From the NCBI GenBank assembly GCA_910576345.1, contig CAJTIT010000003.1:53948-117947 (forward strand): a stretch of DNA of 64,000 nt, read 5' to 3'. How positions within the stretch are numbered: the first letter of the stretch is position 1; each line of letters begins with the position of its first letter. The notes beneath the pieces are model-generated. The model made no database searches and was not told the origin of the DNA. It saw nothing but the letters and a program-made list of their open reading frames with translations. Positions 26,897-38,887 of the stretch are shown here, one piece after another. The translations under genes and the position numbers were made by a program. The DNA comes from Erysipelotrichales bacterium. Its GTDB lineage: Bacteria; Bacillota_I; Bacilli_A; Erysipelotrichales; Erysipelotrichaceae.

Positions 26897-27393
26897 ATTC
26901 TTTCTCCTTTTCCTTATAAAAATCAAATGCAGATAAGACCTATCTCATAAAACAATCCCCCTTTTTATTGTCTATAATGGTATACGTTTATAAACAGGGC
27001 TTCGAGCAGGAAATACCTGCTTTTTTTATGCTAAAACATATCTTTTTCACCTTATGGCACCTTTGTCTTATTAGATATACTTTTATAAACAATGATATAC
27101 ATGTTTAACTCAACGATAGCGCATGATAGCGTTTTCACACATATATTATACATCAACATCACATAAATTACCATCTCTATGATTTGCAATTTTTAACTTT
27201 CCATTTGTTATAATTAACAAAATCATATCCTTTTTTTATACATCAGATACAATTCTATAGTCCATAGCATCTTCCTTCATTTTTTATAACGCATCTTAGA
27301 CCTTGCGATAGAGACAGGGATATCAGCTATGGAAGATAAACAACACTTTGATCCTGATACAGTATCTATTTTCGCAAAACCGTTCAAATCTAT
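26897..27393. other. AT-rich gap with leader region and decayed DNA
   Basis: The first 100 bases are the 5' region of the LRR gene. The rest has no credible frame. One terminator-like hairpin is listed separately. From about 27300 the plus strand shows short open stretches that may be remnants of a lost gene. Confidence 0.35.
27005..27027 (+). terminator. Orphan rho-independent terminator
   Basis: AGCAGG, a five-base loop and CCTGCT are followed by seven T on the plus strand. No plus-strand gene lies upstream; a TATAAT lies about 30 bases before it near 26975. Confidence 0.55.
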
Positions 27394-27650
27394 TTGAAGT
27401 TTTTCGGTTACGATGTTGATGGACAGGATAAATATATCTACGTTCAATCCAATGAAGCATTACTTGCTTATCGAAAAGAGCATTACTTAAATATATATGG
27501 TAAAATAAATGAAGCAATAACCCCAAGCTTATTAAGCAGTTGTTCTTTGAAATGGCATGATGAACACAAAGAAATCAGGAATCAATCCTTGGCAAATACT
27601 TAGTCTTGTTTCTTATTTATTGTCCAAATAATTGGTTGCGTTTCAAATAG
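27394..27650 (+). mobile_element. Relic of an IS3-family element, right end
   Basis: A short plus-strand frame ends in 'EIRNQSLANT', close to the transposase C-terminus 'QFRNQSLVTA' of the IS3-type relic at 33-34 kb. Just after its stop come TATTGTCCAAATAATTGG and TTTCA, which resemble that relic's right end (TATTGTGCAAATTTTGGGG...TTCA). The upstream part of the frame ('KFFGYDVDGQDKYIYVQSNEALLAYRK' in two pieces) is not recognisable as transposase and may be a different fused remnant. Confidence 0.4.
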
Positions 27651-27811
27651 GCAGTTCTTTTTTATAATATGTATATAGGACTGTATAAATTTAGTAATGA
27701 TTCCACTTATCAGATGTTCCGTCCTGAATGTCCAGAAAATGTTTGAAAACGATATTATGTTTTTAGTTCTTATGCATTCTTGTTCCCTTTGACACATCGA
27801 AATTCTTATTA
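27651..27811. other. Gap without gene
   Basis: AT-rich sequence between the IS relic and the terminator of the ftsEX operon. No supported feature. Confidence 0.35.
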
Positions 27812-27839
27812 TACAAAGAAAATCAGTCTTTCGACTGAT
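27812..27839 (-). terminator. Terminator of the ftsEX/peptidase operon
   Basis: ATCAGTC and GACTGAT enclose a GAAA tetraloop (27822-27839) and lead into T-rich sequence on the minus strand, immediately after the second ftsX. Confidence 0.7.
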
Positions 27840-27842
27840 CAT

Positions 27843-28745
27843 TTATCTTCTCCAATGTAAGTATTTTGTAGTTGAAATCAATGCGCCCAACAAGCCAACC
27901 AATGCGCCGCCAATCATCAAGATGCACATAATTTCAAATGTGAACGGCCAAATTGGCTGTAATGCAAATACATTGGTAAACAATTGTCCATTCATTGCCA
28001 TAAATAGATAACGGTATCCAAAGAATGTCAAAATACATGGGATGATTGCGCCAATCATTCCTATGATCATACCTTCAATCATAAATGGTATTTTAATGAA
28101 CAAATTGGTTGCGCCAACATTGCGCATAATCATGATTTCATTATTTCTGGAATAAATCGCCATCTTAATCGTATTAGAAATCAGGAATACAGCCAGTAAG
28201 CCTAAGAGCGTCATAAAAATCACTATGCCAAATCGAACCGTATTCAACAGGGAAATCAAATCCGTGATACTGTCTCCGCCATACATCGCATCATCCACCA
28301 TTTCCAATTCCTTAATCTGGTTGGTTATGGTTTCAATGCGCTCTGAATCATTCACACTTACAAAGAATGCATGATTGAGTGGATTGTCTTCCCCTTCATA
28401 AATTGAAAAAATCTCTCCTTTTTCTTCAATCCAAAGTTTTAATTCATTATCTTTGCTTGAAAATTCTGCTTCCAATACACCACTGATTTGTTCAATTTCG
28501 TTTTTCGATTGCGCAATTTGTTCTTCCTCTTGTATCGTATCATTCAAAACAACATGAATGCGTATATCACCTTCGATATTATCCGCAAATCCATTAACGT
28601 TTCCAACAATCATCAAAAAGGCAGAAAGCAGAATACATGTGATCATAACCGCAGAAGACGCCGAAAGTGTCATAACGAAATGACGAATCAAACTGACACC
28701 CGCAGATTTTAAATGAAACGGAAAACTTTTAAAGAAATTCATCAT
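27843..28745 (-). CDS. ftsX: FtsX-like permease, second copy, 300 aa
   Basis: I start at the ATG at 28745, aligning 'MMNFFKSFPFHLKSAGVSLIRH' with the first FtsX ('MIEFFRSLPVHFKSAIQGVLRH'); upstream residues are dispensable. There is one N-terminal membrane helix, an extracellular domain (about 50-170) and three C-terminal helices with 'LAVFLISNTIKMAIYSRNNEIMIMRNVGATN', typical of FtsX. The two copies share layout but differ mostly in the extracellular domain. It is the last gene of the operon, directly after the M23 hydrolase. It may pair with FtsX1 around one FtsE dimer or act as an alternative partner. Confidence 0.9.
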   Translation of the reverse strand: MMNFFKSFPFHLKSAGVSLIRHFVMTLSASSAVMITCILLSAFLMIVGNVNGFADNIEGDIRIHVVLNDTIQEEEQIAQSKNEIEQISGVLEAEFSSKDNELKLWIEEKGEIFSIYEGEDNPLNHAFFVSVNDSERIETITNQIKELEMVDDAMYGGDSITDLISLLNTVRFGIVIFMTLLGLLAVFLISNTIKMAIYSRNNEIMIMRNVGATNLFIKIPFMIEGMIIGMIGAIIPCILTFFGYRYLFMAMNGQLFTNVFALQPIWPFTFEIMCILMIGGALVGLLGALISTTKYLHWRR

Positions 28746-28778
28746 GTATGGAATCAACTGCCTTTCCTGATCATACAA

Positions 28779-30161
28779 TTAGTAGCCAATAAAATCTTCG
28801 GGGCGCTCGCGACATGGCGCATATCCTTTGACACCGCAAGATGTAGCGGTACTGTTCCAACCGGTGCCCCATGCGAAATCAGCACCGTTTGCGCGAAAAC
28901 GATCAATGGCCTCATCAACGCTCATATCACCCAAATTGATGATTTCCAAATGAAGGTGAGCTCCGGTAGAATTTCCGGAATGACCAACGCCGCCTAGATA
29001 CGTACCTTGCGCTACACCTGCGCCCGGTGATGCCGCAAAATTTTCCTGCGCCATATGGAAGAAAGAAACCGCATATGTCGTTCCTTTTACCGTACCAACG
29101 AGTTGAACGGTATTACCGCCACCTGCCGGATGGCCGACCCAATTACCCAAATAACCGCCATACGTTGGCGCTGGATTGTTCGCATACAGAATAACGCCAC
29201 CAATCGGCGCACGAATCGGCGTACCAACGCCTGCCGCAAAATCCATTCCCAGATGAGTTCCACCGCCTGGGTACGCCCATGTACCCGCTGATACATATGT
29301 CATACCCGGTACCGGATGAATCCATCCGTCACTTTGTTGATAATGCACATTTTTCAAAACCGCGATCTGACTTTGTACCGCAGAATTTGCCGCATTCGCC
29401 GAACGGATTTTTTCCAACAAATCTGCTTCTTGTTTGCGCCATTCCACTTGTAATTTTTCCTGTTCTGCCTTTGCTTTTTCCGCAACGGCTTTATTCTCTA
29501 CATTTCGCTGCCTTGCTTTTTCTTGATCATCCATCAAGCGATCTTGTTCTGACTTTTGTTGATTCAATTTTTCTTTATCCGCTTCTAACGCTTTGATTTC
29601 ATCCTGATCGTTTTCCGTAATACGCTCAATGCCATCCGCAATACGAACCATATCGACCAAATCTTTGGCGCCCATCATAAATTCAATATACACATTGGTG
29701 CCAATGGATACTTGCTCACTGCGCATACGGTCTTTGATTTGTTTATCACGCTTTTCAATATCCGACTCCGTTTGCTTGATATCCTCTTTCAGCTGTTCAA
29801 TAACACCTTGAATACGCTGAATTGTTTCATTGTTTTTTTCAATCATGGCATTCAGATTATCAATAATCTTCTGTTGGCTATTGATTTCTTTCTGTACCAT
29901 ATCAATATTGTTTCGGATACTGTCAATATCCTGATTCATATTATCCACTTGATTTTTCAGCTGATTGGATTTTTCACTGAGATAGTTACTAAAAGACTTG
30001 CAAGTTGCGGAAACCTGCGGATCTTCGGTTGATTTACTACAAAGATTCCAATAATAGTCTTCATTTGCCCCAAAATCCTCTGCCAAAAGCACATGGGATG
30101 CCTGTGGCATCAATGTCGCCAGTGACAATGCAATCAAACCTGCCAATAATTTCTTTTTCAT
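28779..30161 (-). CDS. PcsB-like peptidoglycan hydrolase, coiled coil plus M23, 460 aa
   Basis: The ATG at 30161 overlaps the ftsX1 stop in ATGA and follows GAGGTGG. A signal peptide (1-27) is followed by a long coiled coil (about 55-270, rich in K/E/Q heptads). A C-terminal M23 domain has Zn ligands His303 and Asp307 in 'HLGMD' and the catalytic 'HLH' at 402-404. This is the EnvC/PcsB arrangement: the coiled coil docks on FtsX and ATP hydrolysis by FtsE releases the peptidase to cut septal peptidoglycan. Position between two ftsX genes fits that role. The C-terminal tail holds two cysteines beyond the M23 core, which is unusual. Confidence 0.92.
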   Translation of the reverse strand: MKKKLLAGLIALSLATLMPQASHVLLAEDFGANEDYYWNLCSKSTEDPQVSATCKSFSNYLSEKSNQLKNQVDNMNQDIDSIRNNIDMVQKEINSQQKIIDNLNAMIEKNNETIQRIQGVIEQLKEDIKQTESDIEKRDKQIKDRMRSEQVSIGTNVYIEFMMGAKDLVDMVRIADGIERITENDQDEIKALEADKEKLNQQKSEQDRLMDDQEKARQRNVENKAVAEKAKAEQEKLQVEWRKQEADLLEKIRSANAANSAVQSQIAVLKNVHYQQSDGWIHPVPGMTYVSAGTWAYPGGGTHLGMDFAAGVGTPIRAPIGGVILYANNPAPTYGGYLGNWVGHPAGGGNTVQLVGTVKGTTYAVSFFHMAQENFAASPGAGVAQGTYLGGVGHSGNSTGAHLHLEIINLGDMSVDEAIDRFRANGADFAWGTGWNSTATSCGVKGYAPCRERPEDFIGY

Positions 30162-31060
30162 CGTTTCCACCTCAAATATTTAGATACGGCCATAAAACTT
30201 CCGATCATGCCGACCAGAATTCCACAGCCAAGCAAAATAAGACATATATCAAATACAAATGGATATACTTCTTCCATCACAAACATGCTGGACAAGAATT
30301 TGCCATCCATCACGTCATATAAATATCCATATCCGAAATATGTCAAAATCAAAGGAAGAATCGCTCCCAATATACCAATAAACATTCCTTCGATAATAAA
30401 CGGTATGCGCACATACCAATTGGTTGCGCCTACATTGCGCATAATTCCAATCTCTGTGCTTCTTGCATAAATGGTCATTTTAATTGTATTGGAAATCAAG
30501 AAAACAGCCAAAAGACTGAGTGCAATCACAAAAACCAAGCCGCCGTTTCTCAAGGCTTCAAAAAAAGAAATCATGACCGATACACCATCTCCACCATATT
30601 CTGCTTTCTTGATACCTTCCATTTCGTTCAGCTGTTGTGTGACACTTTCTATCGATTCCGGCGATGTTGTCTCAATAATGAAAACATCACGCATTGGATT
30701 CGCATCGCCTTCCTCATACATACCAAAAATAGCTGGATTTTCTTCTTTCAGCTTTCTTAATTCATCATCTTTACTAGAATATTCAATCGATTTAATTCCT
30801 TGAATCGCATTGATTTTGGTTTCCAATGATGCAATGTCTTCACCTTCTTGCAAAGCATCAATCGAAACATGAATTTTAAAATCGGATTCAATATTTCTTG
30901 TGAATTTCGTTATATTTCCGGTCAATATCATAAACAGCGACATCAATATCAAAGTGACGCTGACAGCAGATATTGCGGAAAAAGCCGTCGCGCTGTGACG
31001 TAAAACTCCCTGTATTGCCGATTTAAAATGTACGGGCAGACTACGGAAGAACTCAATCAT
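30158..31060 (-). CDS. ftsX: FtsX permease, first copy, 300 aa
   Basis: The ATG at 31060 lies inside the last codons of ftsE, giving an 8-bp overlap. It has the FtsX topology: helix 1 near 22-45, an extracellular domain with 'IHVSIDALQEGEDIASLETKINAI' and 'SIEYSSKDDELRKLKEENPAIF', then three helices with 'LAVFLISNTIKMTIYARSTEIGIMRNVGATNWYVRIPFIIEG'. It transmits FtsE ATPase cycles to the extracellular hydrolase encoded next. Membrane-located, cell division. Confidence 0.93.
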   Translation of the reverse strand: MIEFFRSLPVHFKSAIQGVLRHSATAFSAISAVSVTLILMSLFMILTGNITKFTRNIESDFKIHVSIDALQEGEDIASLETKINAIQGIKSIEYSSKDDELRKLKEENPAIFGMYEEGDANPMRDVFIIETTSPESIESVTQQLNEMEGIKKAEYGGDGVSVMISFFEALRNGGLVFVIALSLLAVFLISNTIKMTIYARSTEIGIMRNVGATNWYVRIPFIIEGMFIGILGAILPLILTYFGYGYLYDVMDGKFLSSMFVMEEVYPFVFDICLILLGCGILVGMIGSFMAVSKYLRWKR

Positions 31061-31742
31061 GATGAATATATCCGCCTTTCTGAATATCAGCGACAATATA
31101 TCCTTCTTCCAGCGCAATCGTGCGTTTTTTGTTCATATCGACTAAATTTGAATCATGCGTAACCATGAGAATCGTTGTATTTTGTTCAATATTGATTTTT
31201 TCCAAAAGCGCCATGATTTCCTGACTTTTTTCAGGATCCAGGTTCCCGGTTGGTTCATCCGCAATCAAAACCCTTGGACGATTGGCAATGGCGCGTCCAA
31301 TTGTAGCACGCTGCTGTTGTCCGCCGGATAATTCTCTTGGAAATGATTTTGCCTTGTCTTCCAATGACACAAGCTCTAAAATTTCGCGCACACGACGTCG
31401 TATAGTTACCTTATCCAAACCGATGACCTGCAAGGCAAATGCAATATTTTCAAAAACTGTCAATTCTGGCAGTAATCGAAAATCTTGAAACACGACGCCA
31501 ATATTTCTTCGATATAACGGCACTTTGGAATGACGCAGTTTTCCCACATCGGTATCAGCGACAACAACACGCCCCCTTGTTGGCACCAATTCCCCATCAA
31601 GCAGTTTAATCAACGTTGATTTTCCACTGCCGGTTGGTCCAATAATATAAACAAATTCGCCTTCTTCTATATATAAATTGACATCACGCAGTGCGTGAAC
31701 TCCGTTTTTGAATGATTTGGATACGTTTTCTAACAAGATCAC
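31053..31742 (-). CDS. ftsE: Cell-division ABC ATPase FtsE
   Basis: The start is placed at GTG 31742, seven bases after GGAGG, which gives the usual 'MILLENVSKSF' opening; an ATG two codons upstream abuts the ribosome site. All ABC motifs are present: Walker A 'GPTGSGKST', Q-loop 'VVFQDFRLLPELTVFENIAF', signature 'LSGGQQQR', Walker B 'VLIADEPTG' and H-loop 'MVTHD'. 'FRLLPELTVFENIAF' is typical of FtsE. It powers FtsX to control septal hydrolases. First gene of the operon. Confidence 0.95.
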   Translation of the reverse strand: MILLENVSKSFKNGVHALRDVNLYIEEGEFVYIIGPTGSGKSTLIKLLDGELVPTRGRVVVADTDVGKLRHSKVPLYRRNIGVVFQDFRLLPELTVFENIAFALQVIGLDKVTIRRRVREILELVSLEDKAKSFPRELSGGQQQRATIGRAIANRPRVLIADEPTGNLDPEKSQEIMALLEKINIEQNTTILMVTHDSNLVDMNKKRTIALEEGYIVADIQKGGYIHHD

Positions 31743-32097
31743 GCGCATTCCTCCCTGTCTTCCACACTATTATAACATAGAACTTTGTAAAAGTTTATGG
31801 GAAACAACGGTAAATTTACAAAAAGTTTATGATCAATTTATGAAAATTACACATTCTATTTTAAATCTGTCTTTGATAAGATATACTCATATTTATATAG
31901 TTCATAACTGGTTATTATTACCGGGGAAATAAAAAGATTACAAGTAACGTTGTATAAAATGCAAAGTTACCTTTTATGCAATCGCAACGTTTCCATTCAA
32001 TAAAATTTCCAAAACATGGAACAACAAGCTATACATTTTTTCTTAAAAAAGCTATACTTTACACAGAAATAGCATAACCTATAGATGGAGGGCTTTT
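31743..32097. other. Divergent promoter region, ftsE / pgeF
   Basis: On the minus strand a TATAAT (31769-31774) is the best -10 box for ftsE. Upstream of it are two copies of CATAAACTTTT and a TGTAAATTTAC segment, possible sites for a cell-wall regulator such as WalR (inference). An inverted repeat AACGTTG/CAACGTT with inner ATAAAA/TTTTAT lies near 31948-31994. No gene is supported. Confidence 0.4.
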
Positions 32098-32856
32098 ATG
32101 ATTTACTGGAAACGAAACAATGAACTCATTGCCGCAACAACATTGCGCAACCCAAATAAAAAAGAAAATAATAATATGGCATTACACTGCGGCGGCATAC
32201 TTGACGATGTGCTTTTGAACCGAACGCATTTGGCGCAGAAATTTGGATTGTCTTTGGATCAGATGACCTTTGCCAATCAAACACATTCTGATCATGTCTA
32301 TTGTGTTCAAGCAGATGATCAAGGAAAAGGCGCAAGATCTGTGGAAGATGCGATATTGGATTGTGATGCACTATATACAAGAGAAACCAATCATCTGATT
32401 GGTGTCTTTACCGCAGATTGTGTTCCTATTCTTTTATATGATCCAATCGAAAAACTGATTTGCGCCATTCATTCCGGATGGCAAGGCACCATCAAGCAAA
32501 TCACTTCAAAAACATTGCGTGTTTTAACAGAAAAAGAAGGATGTAAAGCAGAAAATATACAAGCATATATTGGACCAAGTATCGCCTTCCACAGTTTTGA
32601 GGTGGGAATGGAAGTCGTGGAGAAAGTAAAAGCATTGCCCTTTGATACAAGTGATTACATCCTTTATAAAAACAACGGAAAAGCATTGGTGGATAATCAA
32701 GGCTTAAATATGCGGATGTTGGAAATCGCCGGTGTGCAAAGTGGTGCGATCACTTTGGATAAAAATGATACGTTTATGAATAATCCTTCATTCTTCTCTT
32801 ATCGAAGAGATCATGCATGTGGAAGACATTTGAGTTTCATCATTAGGAAACAATAG
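32098..32856 (+). CDS. pgeF: Peptidoglycan editing factor / purine nucleoside oxidase fold (YfiH/YlmD), 252 aa
   Basis: GGAGGG lies before the ATG. The conserved metal and catalytic motifs of the laccase-domain (DUF152) family are present: 'FANQTHSDHVY', 'DCDALYTRETNHLIGVFTADCVPILLYD' with the catalytic Cys, 'AIHSGWQGT' with a Zn-type His, 'IGPSIAFHSFEVG' and 'FFSYRRD..CGRHLSFI'. In E. coli the family removes misincorporated L-Ser from muropeptide precursors; homologues also act on purine nucleosides. Monocistronic, with its own terminator. Confidence 0.9.
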   Translation: MIYWKRNNELIAATTLRNPNKKENNNMALHCGGILDDVLLNRTHLAQKFGLSLDQMTFANQTHSDHVYCVQADDQGKGARSVEDAILDCDALYTRETNHLIGVFTADCVPILLYDPIEKLICAIHSGWQGTIKQITSKTLRVLTEKEGCKAENIQAYIGPSIAFHSFEVGMEVVEKVKALPFDTSDYILYKNNGKALVDNQGLNMRMLEIAGVQSGAITLDKNDTFMNNPSFFSYRRDHACGRHLSFIIRKQ

Positions 32857-32862
32857 AATTAT

Positions 32863-32885
32863 AGAACATGCATGTTCTGTTTTGT
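32863..32885 (+). terminator. Probable pgeF terminator
   Basis: The 16-base palindrome AGAACATGCATGTTCT is followed by GTTTTGT seven bases after the pgeF stop. The U-tract is short, so it is a moderate call. Confidence 0.45.
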
Positions 32886-32971
32886 AAATCGAAAAGAAAA
32901 AAATTTTCTATTTTCACACACTTTTACAAAATTTCGCCATATTTCTGCGTTCGCTTTCTACTATACTATAG

Positions 32972-33098
32972 GAGAGTTAGAAATACCTCTCTTCTAACTC
33001 TGTATGTATCATTCTCCCTAATGACATACAATTTTCTATCCCCTTAAACATAATATCTGGAAAACACTGTGGTCTACCCTACCGCAGTGTTTTTCCTT
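32972..33098 (+). ncRNA. Candidate small RNA with CU-rich loops
   Basis: Three hairpins lie in 127 bases. The first (32973-33001) has a 10-bp stem and loop ATACCTCTC. The second (33001-33030) has TGTATGT pairing with ACATACA and loop TCTCCCTA. After a single-stranded CTATCCCCTT a 13-bp stem (33061-33073 with 33081-33093) runs into a T-rich tail and would be the terminator. A TATACT at 32962 could be the -10 box, but no good -35 box is visible. Exposed CCUCUC, UCCC and CCCC motifs match ribosome-site sequences, as in known Gram-positive regulatory RNAs. Confidence 0.5.
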
Positions 33099-33119
33099 TT
33101 CACAATAAATATCTTGAAA

Positions 33120-34141
33120 ATAAGAATCTATACTTGGAAGCGGAGAACGAATATTTAAAAAAATTACGAGCTGTAGTTCAGGCAAGGAAGAACCGACTAC
33201 CGAAGAAAAAGTAAAAGTAGTAAGTGAATTACAGCGAAAGTATCCGTTAAAGGTTCTTCTTACAAACTCAGGATGAAAGAAATCAACCTATTTTTATCAT
33301 TTAAATAAAACTGACAAGGATTTCAAAAATGACGATATAATGAATCAAATCATAGAAATCTATTACAACCATAAGAAACGCTATGGATATCGCAGAATCG
33401 CCTTAGAATTAGCCAATAGAGGTTATAAAGTAAACCATAAGAAGGTCAAACGCTTGATGTCTGTCATGAACTTATATGGCACTACACCAAAAACAAAATA
33501 TAAGTCATATAAAGGTGATATGAATAAAACGGTAAAAAACAAGCTCTTAACACAAATCATAGATGAAGAACATCATCGCACTTATTATGAAAGAGATTTC
33601 AATACAACAAGATGTAGTGAAAAATGGTCGAGTGATGTATCAGAGTTTCATATCGCTGTCTGTAAACTTTATCTATCTCCAATCATCGATATGCATAATC
33701 GTGAAATCGTATCTTACAACATATCCGAGGGCCCCAATTTTGAACAAATCAAAGACATGATCAATAAGGCATTTTATAAATATTCTGATCTAAAAGGTCT
33801 GATTTTACAATCGGATCAAGGCTGGCAATATCAAATGGAAGTGTATCACAAATTCCTATCAAAGAAAGGGATAGTGCAATCAATGTCACGCAAAAGCAAC
33901 TGATTAGATAATTCACCGATTGAGAATTTCTTTGGAAAAATGAAATGTTTTATGGTAATGAATATAAATATCAATCATTAAAATAATTGAGGGTTGCCAT
34001 GGAAGAATACATCAAGTATTATAATACACAGAGAATTACAACTAAATTAAAAGGATTGACTCCTGTTCAATTCAGAAATCAATCCTTAGTAACTGCTTAA
34101 TCAGTTCTTTACTATTGTGCAAATTTTGGGGTGCACTTCAG
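33120..34141 (+). mobile_element. Decayed IS3-family (IS150-like) insertion element
   Basis: The element contains the end of an orfA-like protein, most of an orfB transposase and a right end with GTGCAAATTTTGGGGTGCACTTCA near 34117-34140. No matching left inverted repeat is visible before 33120, so the left end appears lost. It lies directly after the atpC stop codon (on the opposite strand). Confidence 0.75.
33125..34100 (+). pseudogene. IS3-family transposase, multiply disrupted
   Basis: The orfA end 'YLEAENEYLKKLRAVVQARK' is followed by interrupted orfB sequence. The intact central part (33340-33903) carries the HTH_21 region 'YYNHKKRYGYRRIALELANRGYKVNHKKVKRLM' and the DDE catalytic pieces 'WSSDVSEF', 'LILQSDQGWQY' and, after a TGA stop, 'LDNSPIENFFGKMK'. 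The TGA replaces the usual Cys codon of 'NCLDN'. A frameshift after this motif moves 'NEMFYGNEYKYQSL' to another frame, and the end 'TTKLKGLTPVQFRNQSLVTA' is again shifted. Not functional. Confidence 0.88.
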
Positions 34142-34152
34142 GTTTTACTGCT

Positions 34153-36799
<2,647 letters not shown>

Positions 36800-36803
36800 A
36801 ATT

Positions 36804-38324
36804 CTAGCCTTCCATCATATCTTGAAACTGTTTTGAAAAGGTGTTTAATGCATCAGTGATGCGATTGTTCAAATCATCATCCAGCACTTTTTTTTCATCA
36901 ATTTCCTTGATGATATCTGCGTGTGCACGTTCCATATATTTCAGCATTTCGCTTTCATATCGCTGTACATCTTCTACCTTTACCGATTTCAAAAATTTAT
37001 GTTTGGCGGCAAATAATGATAATACCTGTTTGGCGGCGCTCATTGGATCATACTGATTTTGAATCAACAGTTTAGTCAATCGTTCTCCATGGTTCAAAGT
37101 TTCGGTTGTCGCCGCATCCAAGTCGCTGCCGAATTTCGCAAATGCCTGCATTTCACGAAATTGCGCCAATTCCAATTTCAAAGAACCGGAAACTTGTTTC
37201 ATCGCTTTGATCTGCGCTGCACTTCCAACACGCGATACCGATAAACCGCTGTCTACAGCCGGACGAATACCGGCATTGAACAGTTCGCTCTGTAAGAAAA
37301 TCTGACCATCCGTAATGGAAATAACATTGGTAGGAATATAGGCAGAAATATCGCCGGCCTGTGTTTCGATGATTGGCAAAGCCGTCAAACTACCGGCGCC
37401 TAATGCATCATTCAATTTTGCGGCTCGCTCCAATAATCGTGAATGAAGATAAAAGACATCACCAGGATATGCTTCACGACCCGGCGGACGCTTTAACAAC
37501 AGCGACATGGTTCGATACGCAACAGCATGTTTACTTAAATCATCATAAACGATCAGCACGTCATCGCCATTTTCCATCCATTCTTCACCAATGGCACATC
37601 CTGCATATGGTGCAATGTATTGCAATGGCGCTGCTTCCGATGCAGTTGATGATACTACAGTTGTGTATTCCATTGCCCCATGACTGCGCAATTTTTCTAC
37701 AATCTGCGCTACAGTGCTTGCTTTTTGTCCAATGGCGACATAAATACATTTCACACCGCTGTTTTTCTGATTGATGATCGTATCAATCGCAATTGCCGTT
37801 TTCCCGGTTTGACGATCACCAATGATCAACTCACGCTGTCCTTTTCCAATCGGAATCATGGAATCAATAATTTTCAATCCAGTCTGTAATGGCTGATGGA
37901 CGCTCTTTCTTGTCATAACACCAGGCGCAACACGCTCTACCGGACGATATTTGTCGGATTGAATCGCTTCTTTGCCGTCAATCGCTACTCCCAATGCATT
38001 GACAACACGCCCCAGCATACAGTCACCGACCGGAACTTCTACAATTCTGCCGGTTCGTTTGACTTCATCGCCTTCACGAATGCCGCGATCGTCTCCCATG
38101 AGCACCGCTCCGACATGTTCTTCTTCCAAGTTCATGACCATACCATACACATCTCCGGGAAACTGCAATAATTCTCCGGCCATCGCATTCTGTAAGCCGT
38201 GAATCAGAGAAATGCCATCTCCAATCGTTATGATCGTTCCTGTTTCATCGATATCCAGTTGATCATCATAGCGTTTGATCTGCTCTTTGATCAGCTTACT
38301 GATTTCTTCCGGCTTTAAGCTCAT
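36804..38324 (-). CDS. atpA: ATP synthase alpha subunit
   Basis: The ATG at 38324 is preferred to 38330 because GAGGTG is then correctly spaced; it overlaps the atpH stop. '[18 protein letters not shown]' is the P-loop of the non-catalytic site, and '[38 protein letters not shown]' and '[20 protein letters not shown]' (with the catalytic arginine finger) are signature stretches. Part of the F1 hexamer. Confidence 0.97.
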   Translation of the reverse strand: MSLKPEEISKLIKEQIKRYDDQLDIDETGTIITIGDGISLIHGLQNAMAGELLQFPGDVYGMVMNLEEEHVGAVLMGDDRGIREGDEVKRTGRIVEVPVGDCMLGRVVNALGVAIDGKEAIQSDKYRPVERVAPGVMTRKSVHQPLQTGLKIIDSMIPIGKGQRELIIGDRQTGKTAIAIDTIINQKNSGVKCIYVAIGQKASTVAQIVEKLRSHGAMEYTTVVSSTASEAAPLQYIAPYAGCAIGEEWMENGDDVLIVYDDLSKHAVAYRTMSLLLKRPPGREAYPGDVFYLHSRLLERAAKLNDALGAGSLTALPIIETQAGDISAYIPTNVISITDGQIFLQSELFNAGIRPAVDSGLSVSRVGSAAQIKAMKQVSGSLKLELAQFREMQAFAKFGSDLDAATTETLNHGERLTKLLIQNQYDPMSAAKQVLSLFAAKHKFLKSVKVEDVQRYESEMLKYMERAHADIIKEIDEKKVLDDDLNNRITDALNTFSKQFQDMMEG

Positions 38325-38887
38325 TCGCATTCACCTCTTGCTTTCGTATATTCTGTAGATTTCGCCAATGTTTTTAGTTGATCGATGCGTTTCAATGCTG
38401 AATTGTCTAGTACCAAATCGTTAATTTTGATTCTTAATCCGGCAATCAGCGTTTCATCCACATGACAACGCATGTCTACAGTTTTTGCTAATTTTTTCTC
38501 CAGCATCTCTTTTAATCGGTCACGCTCGCTTGTATCCAATGCTTTCGCACTACGCACATCGGCAATCACAATATTGTGTTCATCATAATAGCGATGCTCC
38601 ATTTCTTTTGTGATTTCATGCAGTTTTTGAAAACGGCCTTTATCGATCAACAGTTTCAAGAAATTCAGTACCGTATGATCCAAAAACGATTTGCATACCG
38701 TTTCCAGCGATTGTTTTTTTTCTGTTTTGTGTATCTTGGGATGCGTCAAAATCTGATAGAATGACGCATTCTCATCCATCAGCTGATCCATTTGTTTCAT
38801 CTGATCTTTGAATCGTAATAGCTGTTTTTCATCCTGCGCCAATTCATACAGCGCATCCGCATAACTTTTGGCTAAGATGCCTGCCAT
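38321..38887 (-). CDS. atpH: ATP synthase delta subunit
   Basis: Residues 1-110 form the six-helix N-terminal domain that caps F1 ('[17 protein letters not shown]...[17 protein letters not shown]'). The C-terminal part '[61 protein letters not shown]' is the usual F-type delta/OSCP ending. Its start overlaps atpF by 16 bp. Links F1 to the peripheral stalk. Confidence 0.94.
   Translation of the reverse strand: MAGILAKSYADALYELAQDEKQLLRFKDQMKQMDQLMDENASFYQILTHPKIHKTEKKQSLETVCKSFLDHTVLNFLKLLIDKGRFQKLHEITKEMEHRYYDEHNIVIADVRSAKALDTSERDRLKEMLEKKLAKTVDMRCHVDETLIAGLRIKINDLVLDNSALKRIDQLKTLAKSTEYTKARGECE

Noticed and set aside
27600..27842. Minus-strand frame of 80 codons after the second ftsX
   Set aside because: It begins inside the operon terminator, lacks a ribosome site and has no recognisable protein features.
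29055..29596. Plus-strand frames in the M23 peptidase gene
   Set aside because: Shadow frames produced by the coding bias of the peptidase gene.
31053..31748. ATG at 31748 as the ftsE start
   Set aside because: It directly abuts GGAGG; the GTG two codons later has normal spacing and gives the usual N-terminus.
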